NCBI GenBank assembly: GCA_002749535.1 | Contig: MZZL01000393.1 | Location: 731,342-795,341, forward strand | Direction: 5' to 3' | DNA from: Apophysomyces variabilis | Taxonomy: Eukaryota; Mucoromycota; Mucoromycetes; Mucorales; Mucoraceae | DNA: 64,000 nucleotides | The notes under the pieces: generated by a model | The model's database searches: none | Told to the model about the DNA's origin: nothing | What the model saw: the letters and a program-made list of their open reading frames with translations, nothing else | Made by a program: the position numbers and the translations under genes | Shown here: one piece after another, positions 1-12,576 of the stretch | Numbering within the stretch: position 1 is the first letter of the stretch | Layout: each line of letters opens with the position of its first letter

Positions 1-335
1 CATCGTGTGTATTCCGGGACTCTAACCCATCACTTCATGCGAATTGATGTTGTCCTACCTTATGATGTAAGCAGTTGGTATATATGCGCATCGTTTCTCT
101 TCAGTTTGTTGTCCATTGTGTATAAAAATCCTGTCAAAGCATCTATTAGACCAACAATGACATCGTTCGCACCATTCAAATTCTAGCCCTGACATTTTAC
201 GACTAGCAAAGCAACTTTGATTCAGAGGACATGAGGACATGCATGGTAAATGATCGGATAATCAAAGTACAGTAAAAGATGAGGATGCTGGCCATATTTT
301 ATTGGGATCACATGCGAAATCGTTGCTTTCTATTT
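1..335. other. 3' flank of the PA2G4-like gene, no gene seen
   Basis: AT-rich sequence downstream of the minus-strand PA2G4-like stop codon. Short open frames here are shadows without family resemblance. No RNA gene or repeat was recognised. Confidence 0.5.
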
Positions 336-1796
336 CTACTGCTTGTCAGTTTCAGCAGTGGTGGCCTTAGCGCCCGACTTCTTCTTGTTCTTCTTCTTGG
401 CGGGGACTTCAAAAGGCGTTTCGAGGAGCTTCAGGATTTCTTCATCCTTAACAGACTTTTCCGACTTAATCAGAGTTGCATCGAAGCGAGGATCAGTTGC
501 CATGACATTGCCATTCTTGGTCACCAACAAAGTCGTCAAGAACTGGGCAACCACTTCTCCCTCACGTTCGTATACGATATCGTAGGGCAAAACGGTCTGA
601 TGCTTAGCACATTCAACGATACCCATGCGGGCCTTGCGCTCATCTTCCAAATCTCGAAGAGAGAAGGGGAAGCTGCCAGCCTTGGTTTGGATTTCGGACA
701 AAACTTGGCGAGAAGCGGCCATCTTGAGCTGGTAGCGGATATCGGTCTTCTTGTAGATGGTGGTACGGGAGTTCAACTGGCGAACCTTTCCTTCGCCGCT
801 GGAGATGAGGATATCGACAGCATACACTTCGTTTTCGGCAAATTCAACACGCTGGAAGTCGCGAAGATGTGCTTCGGTGGGGTTCAAGATAATCTAATCT
901 AAAAAGTTGGCCACATCCTTCCAGATATAACGCATTACTAACCTGCTTCTTGCCATCCGTAACGTTCTGCAATTGCTGATGAGTGAGCATACCCTCGACA
1001 GGCTTCACACCATAAGCTTCAGCGATTTGGTCGACAGTCTTGGTGACATCCATGTTCTACGTGATTGACAACGTATCATTAGTAAGTCTTTATTTTCCCC
1101 AACAGACGATCGATTTTTTTTTACCTTGTTGCCAGGACGGATCATTCGGACGGCAGCCTGCAATGCAGTCTGAGCAGCTTGGATCACATCAGCCTTAACA
1201 CCAGTGACCGGCTTTTCAGCAGAAGCGCCAACCACAAGGGTGTGTGCCACAGTGGAGCAATAGCCGTCAATCTGGACACCCAATTGGCTGCGGCAACAAC
1301 TTGTTAGACAAAACACGATCCTCTTGATTCCCACAACTTACATCTTAGCAACATCACCATCCTTTAAGACCAAAGAAGCCTCAGCATCACTGGGGATGGG
1401 AGAGAAATGGGCGACGCAGTTGTTGACGGAGATAGCGGTGGGGAAACCAATACCTGTTGCGCAAGCGTGTTCAGAATCCAACCAAACAAACCACTTTCTA
1501 TGATTACCTTTGGTAATTTTTCCTTTCGTATACACGGTTTTTGTTGCCTCAAGAATGGCCTTGTCACCAGCAATACAGATATCAATTACTTTGGCATCGG
1601 CCACGCAAAGCTTGATGACCTTGTCAAGAACAGCTAAGGGAGCACGCCCATTTTTTTTTAGTTCGAGATATCCTGCGCGTCTACGCTTTCGTTCGGTCGA
1701 CTAAATACCGTTGGCAATGTTTGCGGCATCCTTGTACTTTGACAAAACGTTAGAGTCAGCAATGGTATTATCAACTGCGGGAGCTTTTTCGGCCAT
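336..1796 (-). CDS. PA2G4/EBP1-like protein (methionine-aminopeptidase fold, M24 family)
   Basis: Proliferation-associated 2G4/EBP1-type protein: a catalytically dead M24 aminopeptidase-fold protein that binds ribosomes and RNA and links growth to ribosome biogenesis (family knowledge). The spliced minus-strand product starts MAEKAPAVDNTIADSNVLSK, followed by exons reading AVLDKVIKLCVADAKVIDIC, GIGFPTAISVNNCVAHFSP, QLGVQIDGYCSTVAHTLVVG, NMDVTKTVDQIAEAYGVKPV and a long last exon from IILNPTEAHLRDFQRVEF. These are the hallmark blocks of the family in the right order. The tail (AKKKNKKKSGAKA) is the Lys-rich C-terminus typical of PA2G4. About six exons, separated by short introns, are needed. 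The start at 1796 is chosen because it begins the conserved N-terminus. It is divergent from DBP8. No breaks were seen, and family assignment is very likely. Confidence 0.93.
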
Positions 1797-2430
1797 TTGG
1801 GAATAAAGAGGAAGTTGGAAGTCCTTGCAGCATTCGTTCCCCAATGCCTAAATTTTTTTTACTTTGCCGCAGTGACGGTCTACAACAAGCCACACGCTCT
1901 GCGCTTATATGCGCAGAGTTTCTGGATAACGGCTCACTTGACGCGTTACACTGTGACAAAATAATAATAGTGTCCACTGAGAGTGCAGGAGAGGAGGGAT
2001 CTACCGTCAAAACGCGAGTAACCAATGGATCGGTCTACACGAGGTAGCAGCGGCTCTGAATATCTATGATGTCTTCTTCAACGTGAAATAATAGACAGAG
2101 AGAGCGTATTCATCTTCACAATATTTAAATGTTGACTCTACGTATACTACCTACCTATCTTACATTATGTGTGATAAAGGCTGGTAATGATACAAACTTT
2201 GCATTAAAATCAATATCTTTCTTTTTTGCATTTTGTTGAGTTGGCAACAAGAAGAACGATGCGCGTTTGAGCATATGGACATTCTGGAACTGTTGTGTCC
2301 GCATCCAATAATTTTGGTGCACAGCTGTTGGAATGTCGGAGAAAGATTCAAATGGTAGACTTTGTGGCTTGCCCACTTTTGGCTTAAACCGAGCCTGCTG
2401 TCCACTTTTTGCGAACAAGCCCGATCGATC
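1797..2430. promoter_or_regulatory. Divergent intergenic region, PA2G4-like gene / DBP8
   Basis: About 630 bp separates two divergent start codons, so both promoters should lie here. It contains T-rich runs (near 1853 and 2219) but no recognisable TATA box or named operator. Both genes are growth/ribosome related, so co-regulation is plausible but is inference only. Confidence 0.35.
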
Positions 2431-4039
2431 ATGTCAGGAAGAGTAGCTGCAGCCCTTAAAAAAGAAAAATCACAAACGGCACCATCTCGAAAAAGCTTTT
2501 CTGATCTAGGAGTGGATGAATGGCTTGTCGAAACTTTGAAATCAATGCAAATTCGGCAACCAACAGAAATTCAGCAAGCATGTATTCCTCCCATTCTTGC
2601 AGGTTTGTACAGACACTCTAGCAAGAATTAGCGGATGACACACACTGACTTCTTCTATCTTCAGGCCGTGATGTCATCGGTGGTGCAAAGACAGGTTCGG
2701 GTAAAACTGCTGCTTTTGCCCTGCCAATCTTGCAGAAGCTCTCGGAAGATCCATACGGGGTCTTCGCTCTGGTTCTCACACCTACTAGGTAAAAAGGTTT
2801 TGTATTTATCGCTTATTGTCCTAACAGGTTTCAATAGAGAACTTGCATTCCAAATTGCTGAACAGTTTCGAGTTTTGGGAAAAAGTATGGGGCTGAAAGA
2901 ATCTGTTGTCGTTGGTGGCCTGGGTGAGTGTAGACTAACAGGATGAAAGGGTAAAAGACATATTATGGCTAACGGACAAGATTTATGACTCGATAGATAT
3001 GATGAAACAAGCATTGGAGCTTGCTAAACGACCACATGTCATCATTGCCACTCCGGGTCGATTGCGTGATCATATCCAAAGCAGTTCAGGCGCCGTTTGC
3101 TTGTCACGAGCCAAGTTCTTGGTGATGGATGAAGCCGATCGTATCCTTTCCGAGACATTCATGTCTGATCTTGAGGTGATCTTACCTCTTCTCCCGGAGA
3201 AACGACAGACATTGCTCTTCACTGCCACAATGACTGATTCAATCCTTGCGCTCCGTGATGCAAAGGAAGATCCCAAACAACGACCATTTGTACATTTGTG
3301 TGACATGAGCGTTTCCACGGTTGCGACGCTAGAACAGCTTTACGTATTTGCTCCATCGCATGTACGAACAGTTTATTTAGCGCACATTCTGCAGTCGGAT
3401 GATTTCAGGGACAAGAGCGTAATTATCTTTTGCGGTCGATGTTCCACAGCTGAAATGATTACAGTGATGTTAAAAGAACTCGGTATTCGTTGTACCGCTT
3501 TGCATTCAGAAATGTCACAGCAGCAACGCCTTGATTCACTCGGAAAATTCCGCGCTGAGGTCATTAAGATACTGATATCCACAGACGTTGGAAGTCGGTA
3601 AGTTTTCTATGACGCCGCTGTTTCACAACGAATACTAACATACATCTAGTGGTCTAGATATCCCTTCTGTTGAACTTGTTCTGAATTATGATATACCTCG
3701 TGACCCAACTGACTACATTCATCGTGTTGGTCGTACTGCCAGAGCAGGAAGAGGTGGTAAAGCGTTGTCAATTGTTTCAGAAAAGGATGTTGAACTGGTC
3801 CAAAACATTGAGGCTCGTATCAACAAGCAAATGGAGGAATACAAGATCTCGGATAATGCGATCCTGGATAAACTCTCCGAAGTCACAACAGCAAAGCGAG
3901 TAGCTACCATGGTAAGTGCAAGCTTCTGAGGAAAAAAAAGTTTCTTATTATCCTTTGTGTGGAATAGCATATGCATGATACCAACTTTGGTGAAAAACGA
4001 CATATCAGAAAGAAAAAGAAGATGGTTGCTAAGCAGTAA
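2431..4039 (+). CDS. DBP8: DEAD-box ATP-dependent RNA helicase DBP8/DDX49
   Basis: Nucleolar DEAD-box helicase needed for early 40S pre-rRNA processing (family knowledge). The spliced protein shows the motifs in order. A Q motif ([34 protein letters not shown]) is followed by Walker [11 protein letters not shown] across an intron and motif Ia [14 protein letters not shown]. Next come Ib [13 protein letters not shown] as VMDEADRIL and motif III as FTATMTD. The C-terminal RecA domain carries [32 protein letters not shown] and [13 protein letters not shown]. The basic end ([14 protein letters not shown]) is typical of DBP8/DDX49. The ATG at 2431 directly precedes the short N-tail; an in-frame upstream extension has no ATG with family support. 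Several GT-AG introns interrupt the gene, the last just before [11 protein letters not shown]. It converges on TIM14. Confidence 0.93.
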
Positions 4040-4279
4040 CTCCACTGCGAAATATTTGGCTGTATAGACTTTTTCATGTACATATAATCAAAAACAAAAC
4101 AAAGCATAACATGCATTAGGCAAGCCGACCTGATGCAAACTAATAGCAAAAAACTTCGTTGCGAAAATAACAACGTTTGATATATTATAGAAAACAATAT
4201 TGTATGGCTCACAGAGCGAAGTACCATCTAAAAGTTGCCCACGTTAATTGGAGTTATATGGCAGGTCTTGTACAGCGTT

Positions 4280-4712
4280 TTATTTCTTCGTCTTCGACTC
4301 CAAAAGCTCCTTCGCTTCGTTGATTTTGGTCGCTAAATACGGTGATCCACCACGATCAGGATGGTTCAATAACATGATGCGTCGATGTGCCTCCTTGATT
4401 TTAGACCTTGTTGCTTGTGCCTCCCTACAACAAGTCGCGTGAGTAAAAATACCATTACAGCATCCTGATCATTACCTCAGTCCTAAAATAAGCGCTGCCT
4501 CACGCTTGCTCATTTTAGCTTCAAAACCTCCCTTGTAAAATTTCGACATGCGTGGGGTCTTTGGCATCTTCTGCCATTCCTGGAAAGCTCGCAATCCCAA
4601 ACGGCCAGCAGTAGCAGCTCCAGCAACTGCAAATCCGATAATAATAGGTGTTGACTATGGTTATGAAATTTAGCTACAATTTATGCTTATGACGATCAGG
4701 AGCACATACCAT
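4280..4712 (-). CDS. PAM18: TIM14/PAM18, J-protein of the mitochondrial import motor
   Basis: Inner-membrane J-protein that stimulates mtHsp70 in the PAM motor of TIM23 (family knowledge). Three exons are read: 4710-4712 (the ATG only), 4476-4654 and 4280-4424. They give a protein of about 108 residues, like human DNAJC19 and shorter than yeast Pam18. N-terminal [20 protein letters not shown] is the membrane anchor. It is followed by [32 protein letters not shown] and the J-domain core [20 protein letters not shown] with the obligatory HPD. The end, [18 protein letters not shown], is classic. The first intron has donor ATG|GTATGT and acceptor CCATAG|TCAACA, so the start codon stands alone in its coding exon. 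Confidence 0.94.
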
Positions 4713-4899
4713 TGTTAGCTTTGCTGTGCCTCGAACCCCTCACTCCTTGACTGAAAAAAGCTACAGTAAGGATGCTGTGACCGCATAATCTCGGTTTGTG
4801 ACCGGATTTTCGATTCAGATCAACTTTGGGCTCTTTCATCCGAGCTTTTTGGATGATGTTTTATAAGATTATGTTTTACAAATCACTTTATTGATACTA

Positions 4900-6078
4900 T
4901 TAAGCATCGGTATCCATTGGAACTGTGTCATCTGCTGCCACAGATTGGGAAGCAGGGACGGCTCCAGCGCCACGACGAGTTCTTCCAGTCTCTGATCCCA
5001 ATAAGTCCAAATACTGCTGTAGATCTTCACCCTCGATAATTTCGAAATCTTTATCCTTTCCAACAATTCCAAGCGATGTGTTGTGAATGTTCAATTCTTT
5101 GTCCTGTTGCAGTGTGTCTCGAAGAGCTTGTAGACCGTGTCGCACCAAATCCTCCAATGACGCTATATTATCAGATTTAAGCATCTGTGGCCTGTATTCT
5201 CTTCCTTTTCTCTATCAATCAAACCTTCTACAAATTCTTGATAGTGATTTTCAAGATACGTTTTTGCGGACTGAGACCGTGCGCCGATGGACATCGCATG
5301 ATATTCGAAGCAGGTACCTGATGGAGAACATTCGTACAAATGTGGTCCGGTTTCCTGAATAGTAAAGAGTAAGCAAGATTATCGTTTCAATCGTCGCATT
5401 ATCCTCACATCGTAACCAACGACCAGAAGCCCAACACCGTAAGGCCGACGTCCGTACTGTTGTGTGTTCACCTGGGCCTCTGCGGATTGTTATTGTATAT
5501 CCACCGGATAACAAATAACTTACTGTCTGCAATGGCAGTGACCATTCTCTGTACAGGTAATGGTCTGTCATATAGCATTTTTGATTTCATTGCTTCGGTT
5601 CGCATAAAGTTGCTGGAAAGTAAAAGAGAAATTACAACGTCGAGCATTATACGTAGTTAGCAAAGATGGCGCACCTTAAAACACGAGCATCGGAAGTAAG
5701 ACCTGCAATACCGATGCCCATTTTATCGTCGATTTTGATCAGCTTCTTTTGGTATGATGCCAATTCGCCCGAAGAACGCTATATCGCCATTTAACATATT
5801 GTTGGTTAAATCTGTTTATGGCGTAACGTACCTTGAGCGCAAGCAAAATAGCATACTCTCTGTTTCTCAAACCGATTGCGGCTGATCCCTGTTTTACTGC
5901 TTCAACAGCATACTCCACTTGATGAATGCGACCCTGTGGTGACCAAGTGGAGACGTCGTTATCGTACTGGTTCCGAAACTATTATGGCTGTTAACACGAC
6001 CGTAGAACTTTTCATGTGCGCGTATATCGGCAAACGTTCATCCTGAAAACATAAGTGCCAAAGCAGGCAACGTACCAT
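4900..6078 (-). CDS. PRE5: 20S proteasome subunit alpha-6 (PSMA1/Pre5)
   Basis: Alpha-ring subunit of the 20S proteasome. The spliced product is [21 protein letters not shown], then [55 protein letters not shown] and [20 protein letters not shown]. The alpha-type N-terminal signature (YD-x-WSPxGR-xQVEYA) and the RRPYGVG block identify alpha-6. The acidic tail ends VPMDTDA. The ATG occupies 6076-6078 alone. It is followed by donor GTACGT, and the acceptor AATAG joins at 5978. This is the same ATG-only exon arrangement as in the neighbouring TIM14 gene, 187 bp downstream on the same strand. About six exons, with no disruption. Confidence 0.93.
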
Positions 6079-6879
6079 TGTAGATTGTAGCGCGCACAAA
6101 AGGATAGATGTGGATACGCTCCAAACGGGACTCTATTTGAGGGAATGACGAATCCAGATTTTCGCTACGCGTCCTTATGTCATCAGATAGACATGTCATC
6201 AAAGCGTCGCAATAATTTGATTGGCCCTCCGCAAGAAATAGAAGACAGTAGCATTAAACCTACAGCAACTTTAAATACTTCTCACATTCCCTAGCAAAGC
6301 GGCGGTTCGAAATATTATGTCAAGCAAAGTCTTATTTGACGTTTTATTGGCACAAATAGCTTTTGAATGCATTTATACTCAATTATATTTCTTGAAAGCT
6401 TCAAAATTTACAGTCATTTATCAATATGTTTGAAAGCATTTACTTCTGGTAAAATACATATAATTTGTATTAGCGTGTAATTAGGTTTCCAAGTCTGTGA
6501 TTCATCAAAAAAAAAACTTTTTTCTTTGCATAAAGACCAGTTGCTTTAGGTCATTGTTTTGTTTTCTCCCGTGAAGATATTCGGGTTTGCTATATTCAAT
6601 TTAATAGTACAAAGCGGCTCTAATCGAATCGCTTGCAATAAACCGTTATGAGCAAACAGGACAGGTACAGTTACAGTAGCATTTATGGGAACGATTGGCT
6701 GTAACCAATGCAGGTAAACATTTGCCGTAAGCTCCCCAGGAGCAGATAACTGTTAGTGTGAAGGTCTTCAAGCAGAATATACAGGTCTTTGCAGGTAATT
6801 TGCACCACTTAACAGGTACTTTTTGCGCCAGCGAACATGGCACCGTTTTTTACTCATGTAAGTTTTAGTTCTAATCTAG
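6079..6879. other. Intergenic region upstream of PRE5, no gene supported
   Basis: Promoter side of PRE5 and AT-rich spacer. A 65-residue Cys-rich open frame at 6646-6843 (minus) has no usable context or family resemblance and is not called. Confidence 0.4.
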
Positions 6880-7190
6880 CGTAAAACATCCATAAAATAT
6901 TTATAATGTATTTAAGTAACCGTGAGTGCGGTATTATTAATATGTCTACTCTGGTTCGGTGTCGTAGAAAGAAGAAAAAAAACTTGTGGGCAAAGTTAAA
7001 AAAAAAAAAGAAGAGACACAAGACAAAAATATTAAAAAAAGGGGGGAGATAGGAAGAATAGAAAGCATAAAGAAAAAAGAAGTAAAAATAAAGGTCAAGA
7101 AACGAGAAGACAAGGGGCAAAAGGGAAAAGAGTTAACAAAAGCCAAGGGGCAAACGCTAAGAACATGGTGTATGTTGTTGTATGGAAGCA
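6880..7190 (+). repeat. Dispersed repeat with strand-asymmetric purine tract (copy 1)
   Basis: From about 6965 the plus strand is almost pure A/G for some 200 bp. The sequence just before it (CGTGAGTGCGG...ATGTCTACTCTGG) resembles the entry into the purine tract at 29400-29460 (CGTGAGTGCTG...ATGTCCACTCTAG). The two loci are therefore treated as copies of one decayed element. No coding capacity is credible. Confidence 0.5.
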
Positions 7191-7813
7191 ATATCCATAC
7201 TAACTAGATCTTGGCAGGGGTGTCCTTGTTTGACGTTGTGCTTTTGCAACTTGTCCGGTGGAACGGCAGAGTCAATCTACTTGTCACAAGATAACGCATA
7301 GATTTGGCCAAGTAATCTTCTAGTAGGCAATGATGCGAGCGGCTGGCGGAGGGAGGGGTAGCGTGAAAGGAATCATTCAATGAATAGTATGAGCCGTAAC
7401 AATGATAGCGTAGCAAATGTTTCTAAGATTGAACTGCTTTTTTAGCTGCAACGTTCCGCGACATAATGCCCACATCGCGGAACGGATATAATTACGCGAA
7501 ATGCCAAGTTTAAATGCTGCGCTGAGCTAATGGGAAATAGGAAGCTCTACCACTGCTACACTGACAAGGCCAATATATTCGTCTGGCTTTGGACGGTAAC
7601 CATACTGGATAATTCCGGGGAGAGACGTGAAGAATCGAGATTAGCGAGGAATCCATAATTCAAAATAGTTGACCGAAAAAAATAGAATCTGGTGATCATC
7701 AAGATAGTTAACCAATTATGTTGCTTAAGGATGGTTCAGGTGCAAAGCAAGCATTTTGGGCATTTTTATTACAAAATAATCTATCTTGTTGGAAATATGA
7801 TTTTCCTAATATA
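7191..7813. other. Intergenic region 3' of RAD9, nothing recognised
   Basis: Spacer between the purine-rich repeat and the RAD9 stop codon. No gene, RNA or clear repeat was seen. Confidence 0.4.
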
Positions 7814-9611
7814 TCAAGGTTCATGGCCGCTTAATCCATCATCTGTGCTTTCGCCGTCATCAACACTGACTGGCCTAATGCTGTTCTTTTCACTGATATT
7901 CCTACTCAATCGAGGCGCACGTTCGGTGGAAGACTGCGGTGAACCAAACGCAAACAACTGATTGTCGGAGTTCATTTTTCGCGTATGTTCGCCGTTTGGG
8001 CGATCCGGACTCGCGTAAAAGAGTGGTTCCAACATCTCCAACGATGCACTGCCTGTGGCAGCTCTGCCAACTTCGGGCAGCTGCACATTCCTTATTTTCG
8101 ATCGTGGCTCTGAGATAGTCGAACCTTTCCGCTTGTTCATGGATGTTTCCCGTTGTTGTGGGTCTTTCCTAAATAATGGCTCGTCATCGTCAACTCTGTC
8201 CTCGCTATTATAAGGTTGTGTAGACGTAGCGTCATGGTGACTAGAGGAAGCTGATGGTTCTCTGGAAAATGAAGGCAACTGACGGTTAGACGTTCTTCGT
8301 GTCCATGGTTGCTCATTGCCTTGATGTGAAAAGCCAGACGCACTAGTAAAAGACAAAAGAGAATCTGTTGTTGATGGAGGGTAAGTAACCGACGTCTCGT
8401 TTTGCGATCTTGTCGTGATTGCAAAGTCCGCAATGAGAAGACCAGCTTCCTCAATAGTGAAAACAATAGGCCTAGGACATTATTAGAACGGTGAGTATGT
8501 TATTTTCATGACAAATGCTTACTTTCCGGATCGCGCAAAACGTGCTGTAATTGGTAAACCAAGGCGTTCAGCGTACCATAACGATGACTAAGCAATGAAT
8601 TGAGTATTTCAATTATTCAAAACCAGTGATTACCTTGAATTCTTTCAAGCTGAACACGATGCGTACCTGTTCTGGTACATTATAATCAATGAAGTCCGAT
8701 GGGTTGAGAGTAAAGTGTGCATTGATTGGTCGAGCTGGACGATATCAATGCCTGTCTTTATGTGAACTCTTGCCTTACCCGAAGGCTGGGATGCACTAGC
8801 GTTGGTCCAGTAGCACCGGATATTAGCAGAATTAGGTGTACATGAGAGTAGAACATGAGCTACTTTCGCTGGAAAATTGCAAAGATAATCGTTCATAAGA
8901 CGTGGATCAACTGTGAAATGACAGCTAGTATTTTTGTCGTACAAAGGTCGTTCAGGTTCGCTGTCAGCAATCCACATGGAATTTGTCATAGTACCCCCTA
9001 TGCATTATTGCTTAGTGGTCGTGCTTATATGGTGTTAGCGAGCCTATACCGTCAACACAAACAAACTCTGTGTGTAGACGAGGTGTTACAGAAGCTTGTT
9101 CGTTATCTTCAATCCTTTCATCTGCCAAGCTAATCTCACAAGATTGGAATAAATCTGCTTTTTTCAAGTTGACTTTGAATATAGTGCATAGGGTCTTTTC
9201 TCTTTGGTTAAGAACGGTAAGAACAATAAACCGCTTCTGACCTTTGCCAAAATCCGACAAATCAGACTGTCCGCTTTGACCGTGTTTCCTCTCTGATCAG
9301 TTGTACGGGGCCGTTTAAGTTCATATCGCTCAAAAAACCGTGGTGAGATCCTGACGATCGCTTGCCCAGTTAAAGAAGAGTTTAATGCCCATAAGACAAG
9401 CTGTAACTGATGAGGGAAAACTGAGCTAGTTGAGATTGACTTACTTGAGACTTTTTTGCTTCAATGCGCAGTTCATCACTGAAACTGACCATTGCTTCCA
9501 AAGTGTAGGTAAAGGCTATAGAATTACTCATCAACTGTTTGTTCGCTTTGCTTAAGAGAGGTTATTGATACCCTTAATGGTGCCGATCTGTAATTCTGCA
9601 TGCAAACTCAT
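7814..9611 (-). CDS. RAD9: DNA-damage checkpoint clamp subunit Rad9 (9-1-1 complex)
   Basis: PCNA-like subunit of the Rad9-Hus1-Rad1 clamp that activates ATR/Mec1 signalling (family knowledge). The minus-strand exons read MSLHAELQIGTIK, AFTYTLEAMVSFSDELRIEA and LVLWALNSSLTGQAIVRISP (compare LRTVNSSRSAYA of human Rad9), then FFERYELKRPR and ADSLICRILAK. A middle exon gives KADLFQSCEISLADERIED, then SEPERPLYDKNTSCHFTVDP. The best block is FSLKEFKSSLWYAERLGLP plus RFARSGKPIVFTIEEAGLL, matching the SLKEFRGLLSFAE...PGRP region of Rad9. The last exon is a disordered Ser-rich tail ending GESTDDGLSGHEP, as expected for the phosphorylated tail. The start at 9611 gives a 13-codon first exon. About eight exons. 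Boundaries in the middle are approximate; identity is well supported. Confidence 0.85.
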
Positions 9612-10811
9612 GGTATGGTCGTGATCTGAGCTGCGCAATTCAGTGCTAGCTGAGTTTGTCCTGGATCAACCATTAAAAGATTTGGACGACAGGCGATTTT
9701 TATGATGAACGAGGCATATGTGCAAACCTCGTGCGGCAACTATTATGCTGTCTCGTCTTTTCTCTGTCCACGTTACTGCAACTAGATTAATCGCACGTTT
9801 TCAATTGCTAGTAGACATTCTATTAGCATAGTATTGATGTAATATGTTAAAGCAGAAAAAAGCGATGGGTTCAAAAACTAAAGAACGCTGCTACAAAAAA
9901 AACTTTACCTACTGTGACAAGCTTGGTATATATTGGCGACATGTAATGACAGTGATAGATTGAGCGATATATGGACAAGCAGAATACAGAATGCATAAAA
10001 ATAACTACAAAAGTCACGGCCTGAGTGGATCCTGCAATATCATCGTTCCTACATCAATTGCATTTTTACTTAATGAATAGTTTCAAGCCTTGGTTAGTCA
10101 GCCAGAGGATTCCTTCAACAGATTATAAAAATATTCTGAAAGTTGGTTATTTTCTCAAGAGTAATGCCTTCTTTACACTAAGGTAAACTATGGATCTGGA
10201 GACTGACTATACCATTGCGGAAAAAAAATATTAATCTTCTTTTGGTCATGTATGTGAGTTCATTTTATCAATTCAAGCTAAACGATCTCAACGAGGACAA
10301 ATTCCTTCTCTAAGGTAGAAAACATATTTTTGATCCTATGCGCTCCATAGAAGCAATACCATTTTAACCTAAATGGTCATACTGTTCATAAGGAAGACGG
10401 CATTTTCACATGACAAAACGGTAATTGTGCTTTGAGTAAAAGAGTGCTCATGGTGCTTCTTTCACGCACTATGCTCGGCATTTTTATGGGCTGTATCGAC
10501 GACAAATTCGCTTACAGTAAAGTCTAGTTTGCACAGCTAAAACATGAAAATCACCGAGTATCAAGAAGGAGTTACAATCCATTATACTTTATACTTGCGC
10601 TGATTTTAGCAAGTCCGTCAATCTATTACCGAAGATATTCGAAGCCCACCAGATGCTGGATGATGATTTTCAACTGTTTTTGATGCGACATTTCTCATGG
10701 GGTGCTCCGGGTTAAGGGCTGAGTTCCATATTGCATTCACTACTGGTTTGTTGCTTGTCCTTGGCGTATCCATGTTGAAGACCGTAACGCAGCATCAATT
10801 ACCATATCAGA
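9612..10811. other. 1.2-kb intergenic region between RAD9 and the MFS gene
   Basis: AT-rich spacer holding the RAD9 and MFS promoters (divergent genes). No open frame longer than about 80 codons, no RNA gene and no repeat shared with other parts of the window was recognised. Confidence 0.4.
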
Positions 10812-12576
10812 ATGATACAATCAGTTAATGAGCATAAAAAGGAGCTTTACACAAATAGAACGTGTGGGTTGGAAACAAAATATAAAAGTTTGCCGGAAAA
10901 TATGCAGAATATTTATGTTCCTCTTTCGATGCTACCAATAAAGACTCTCCTAAACGTTCGACCTTCCGTCAATGAGGATCCACGACTGCACAGCACAAAG
11001 AAAAAAGCGACTATTATGCTGTGTCTGATACTGCTAGGAAATACTTCTGGTTTATCTAGTACGGTTTACTATCCAGGTTAGTAAAACGAAACGGACCATC
11101 TCGCTTTCTTATTTTTGCAAAGGAATGCCCAATATTACGTCTGATCTGGCTGCCCCGCCAATAGCTACGACTCTGACTGCTGCATTATTCATACTTTTTA
11201 TGGGCATTGCGCCAGTATTCTGGGCTGCGATATCTGATTACTACCGCGTCCGCCGTTACCCGAACCTGATATCGACTATCATGTTTTCTGCTGCTTCACT
11301 TGCTTCCGTATTCACTTACAATATTTGGATTCTTGTTGTCATTCGATGCATTCAATCTGCTGGATCGGCAGCATGTCTTTCTATCGGTGCAGGTAAAGAT
11401 TCGTACACGATATTCTGCCCGCTAAGCCATGATCATCAGGGATAATAGCCGTAAGCCTATATCCGCAGGTTCTACGGCACTGATGGCAGAGTTAGGACTG
11501 CTATCCAATTGAGACAAGAGGAAGAGCATTCGGGAAGTTTTTTTTTGGAACGTACATTGGCCCTTTGCTTGGTATGATGTGACATTCATTGTAACGTACA
11601 CAGACTGACTGGTGTGTAGGCCCGACGATTGGAGGTCTGCTTATCATAAGCAAAGAAGGATGGAGAGCAACATTCTGGTTTTGCTTTGCTTTCGGCTTGT
11701 TTGCCTTCATGGTGTGCTTTTTCTTACTCCCTGAAACCTACCGCGACGACACAAAATTTGACAATGCCTTACCATGTTTCTATAGCTGTCAGAGTGATAC
11801 TGAAACTGTCCTGGCCTATACAGCCGAACATAAGAGCAATTGCAACAGTAAAGTCCTTAATCCTATTGCACCATTTCTTTTACTTCGTCATCCCTTCGTG
11901 CTGATGGCCTCTCTCGTGTCAGGAATCACCTTTGGGAGCATGTTTGCTGTAGAAACAATGCTTCCACACATCCTTCAAAATAACTATCACTATACCTCCT
12001 GGAAAATAGGTACTTACCGAATTCTCCTCTTATTTGCATGATTCATGGTATATCTGTTCAGGTCTTACATATCTGGGAGCCGGGATTGGAAATGCTCTTG
12101 GTTCTATTGTTGGAGGCTATTTATCTGATCGATTGTTGTTACGATCCAGACAACGAAGAGGACACGCCGCTGTGGAAGATCGGATAACCGTTAATCTATG
12201 GGTAGCTGGACTGCTGATTCTCCCATTCGGGTTACTGCTGCTTGGCTGGATGTCCGAAAACAAGTTTTCTGTGTGGGCGCCTATTGTGGGATTTGGTATC
12301 CAATGTTTTGGAATGAATCAGATAACGACAGCAACGTTAGCTTACTTAGTTGATGCTATGCCTGGGCAAGGGGCATCAGCTACAGGGGCGGCAAACCTTG
12401 TGCGTATGACTGTAGCATGCATATTAACGGTGGTAACCAACCCCATGATGTCAGCTACTGGGCCTGGGTGGACAGCGACATTTTTAGCAGGGCTGAATTA
12501 CCTTGCCATGGGAATACTGGGTATTTTATTGGTATATGGCGAAAAATTGAGACATTGGAGTGGATATTCCCAGTAA
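10812..12576 (+). CDS. MFS transporter, DHA1 drug:H+ antiporter type
   Basis: Twelve-helix major facilitator of the fungal multidrug/H+ antiporter group (QDR/TPO/DTR-like), probably in the plasma membrane. Exon 1 runs from a cytosolic N-tail to KKATIMLCLILLGNTSGLSS. Exon 2 holds a motif-A variant, ISDYYRVRRYP. Introns at about 11395-11442 and 11454-11495 restore GAGIIADCYPIETRGRAFGK, then FFFGTYIGPLLGPTIGGLLI (antiporter motif C, GPLLGPTIGG). After another intron the frame continues WKIG|LTYLGAGIGNALGSIVGG to YGEKLRHWSGYSQ. All splice joins keep the frame, so the apparent stops near 11446-11500 lie in introns. Substrate cannot be predicted. The ATG at 10812 is the first in frame. Confidence 0.85.

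Noticed and set aside
279..902. 207-codon plus-strand frame opposite the PA2G4-like gene
   Set aside because: Antisense shadow of the strongly conserved minus-strand exon.
6646..6843. Cys-rich 65-residue minus-strand frame
   Set aside because: No signal peptide, no promoter context, no recognised family; low-complexity repeats of CAGGTA underlie it.
11395..11500. MFS transporter pseudogene because of stops around 11446
   Set aside because: Two short introns remove the stops and restore GAGIIADCYPIETRGRAFG.
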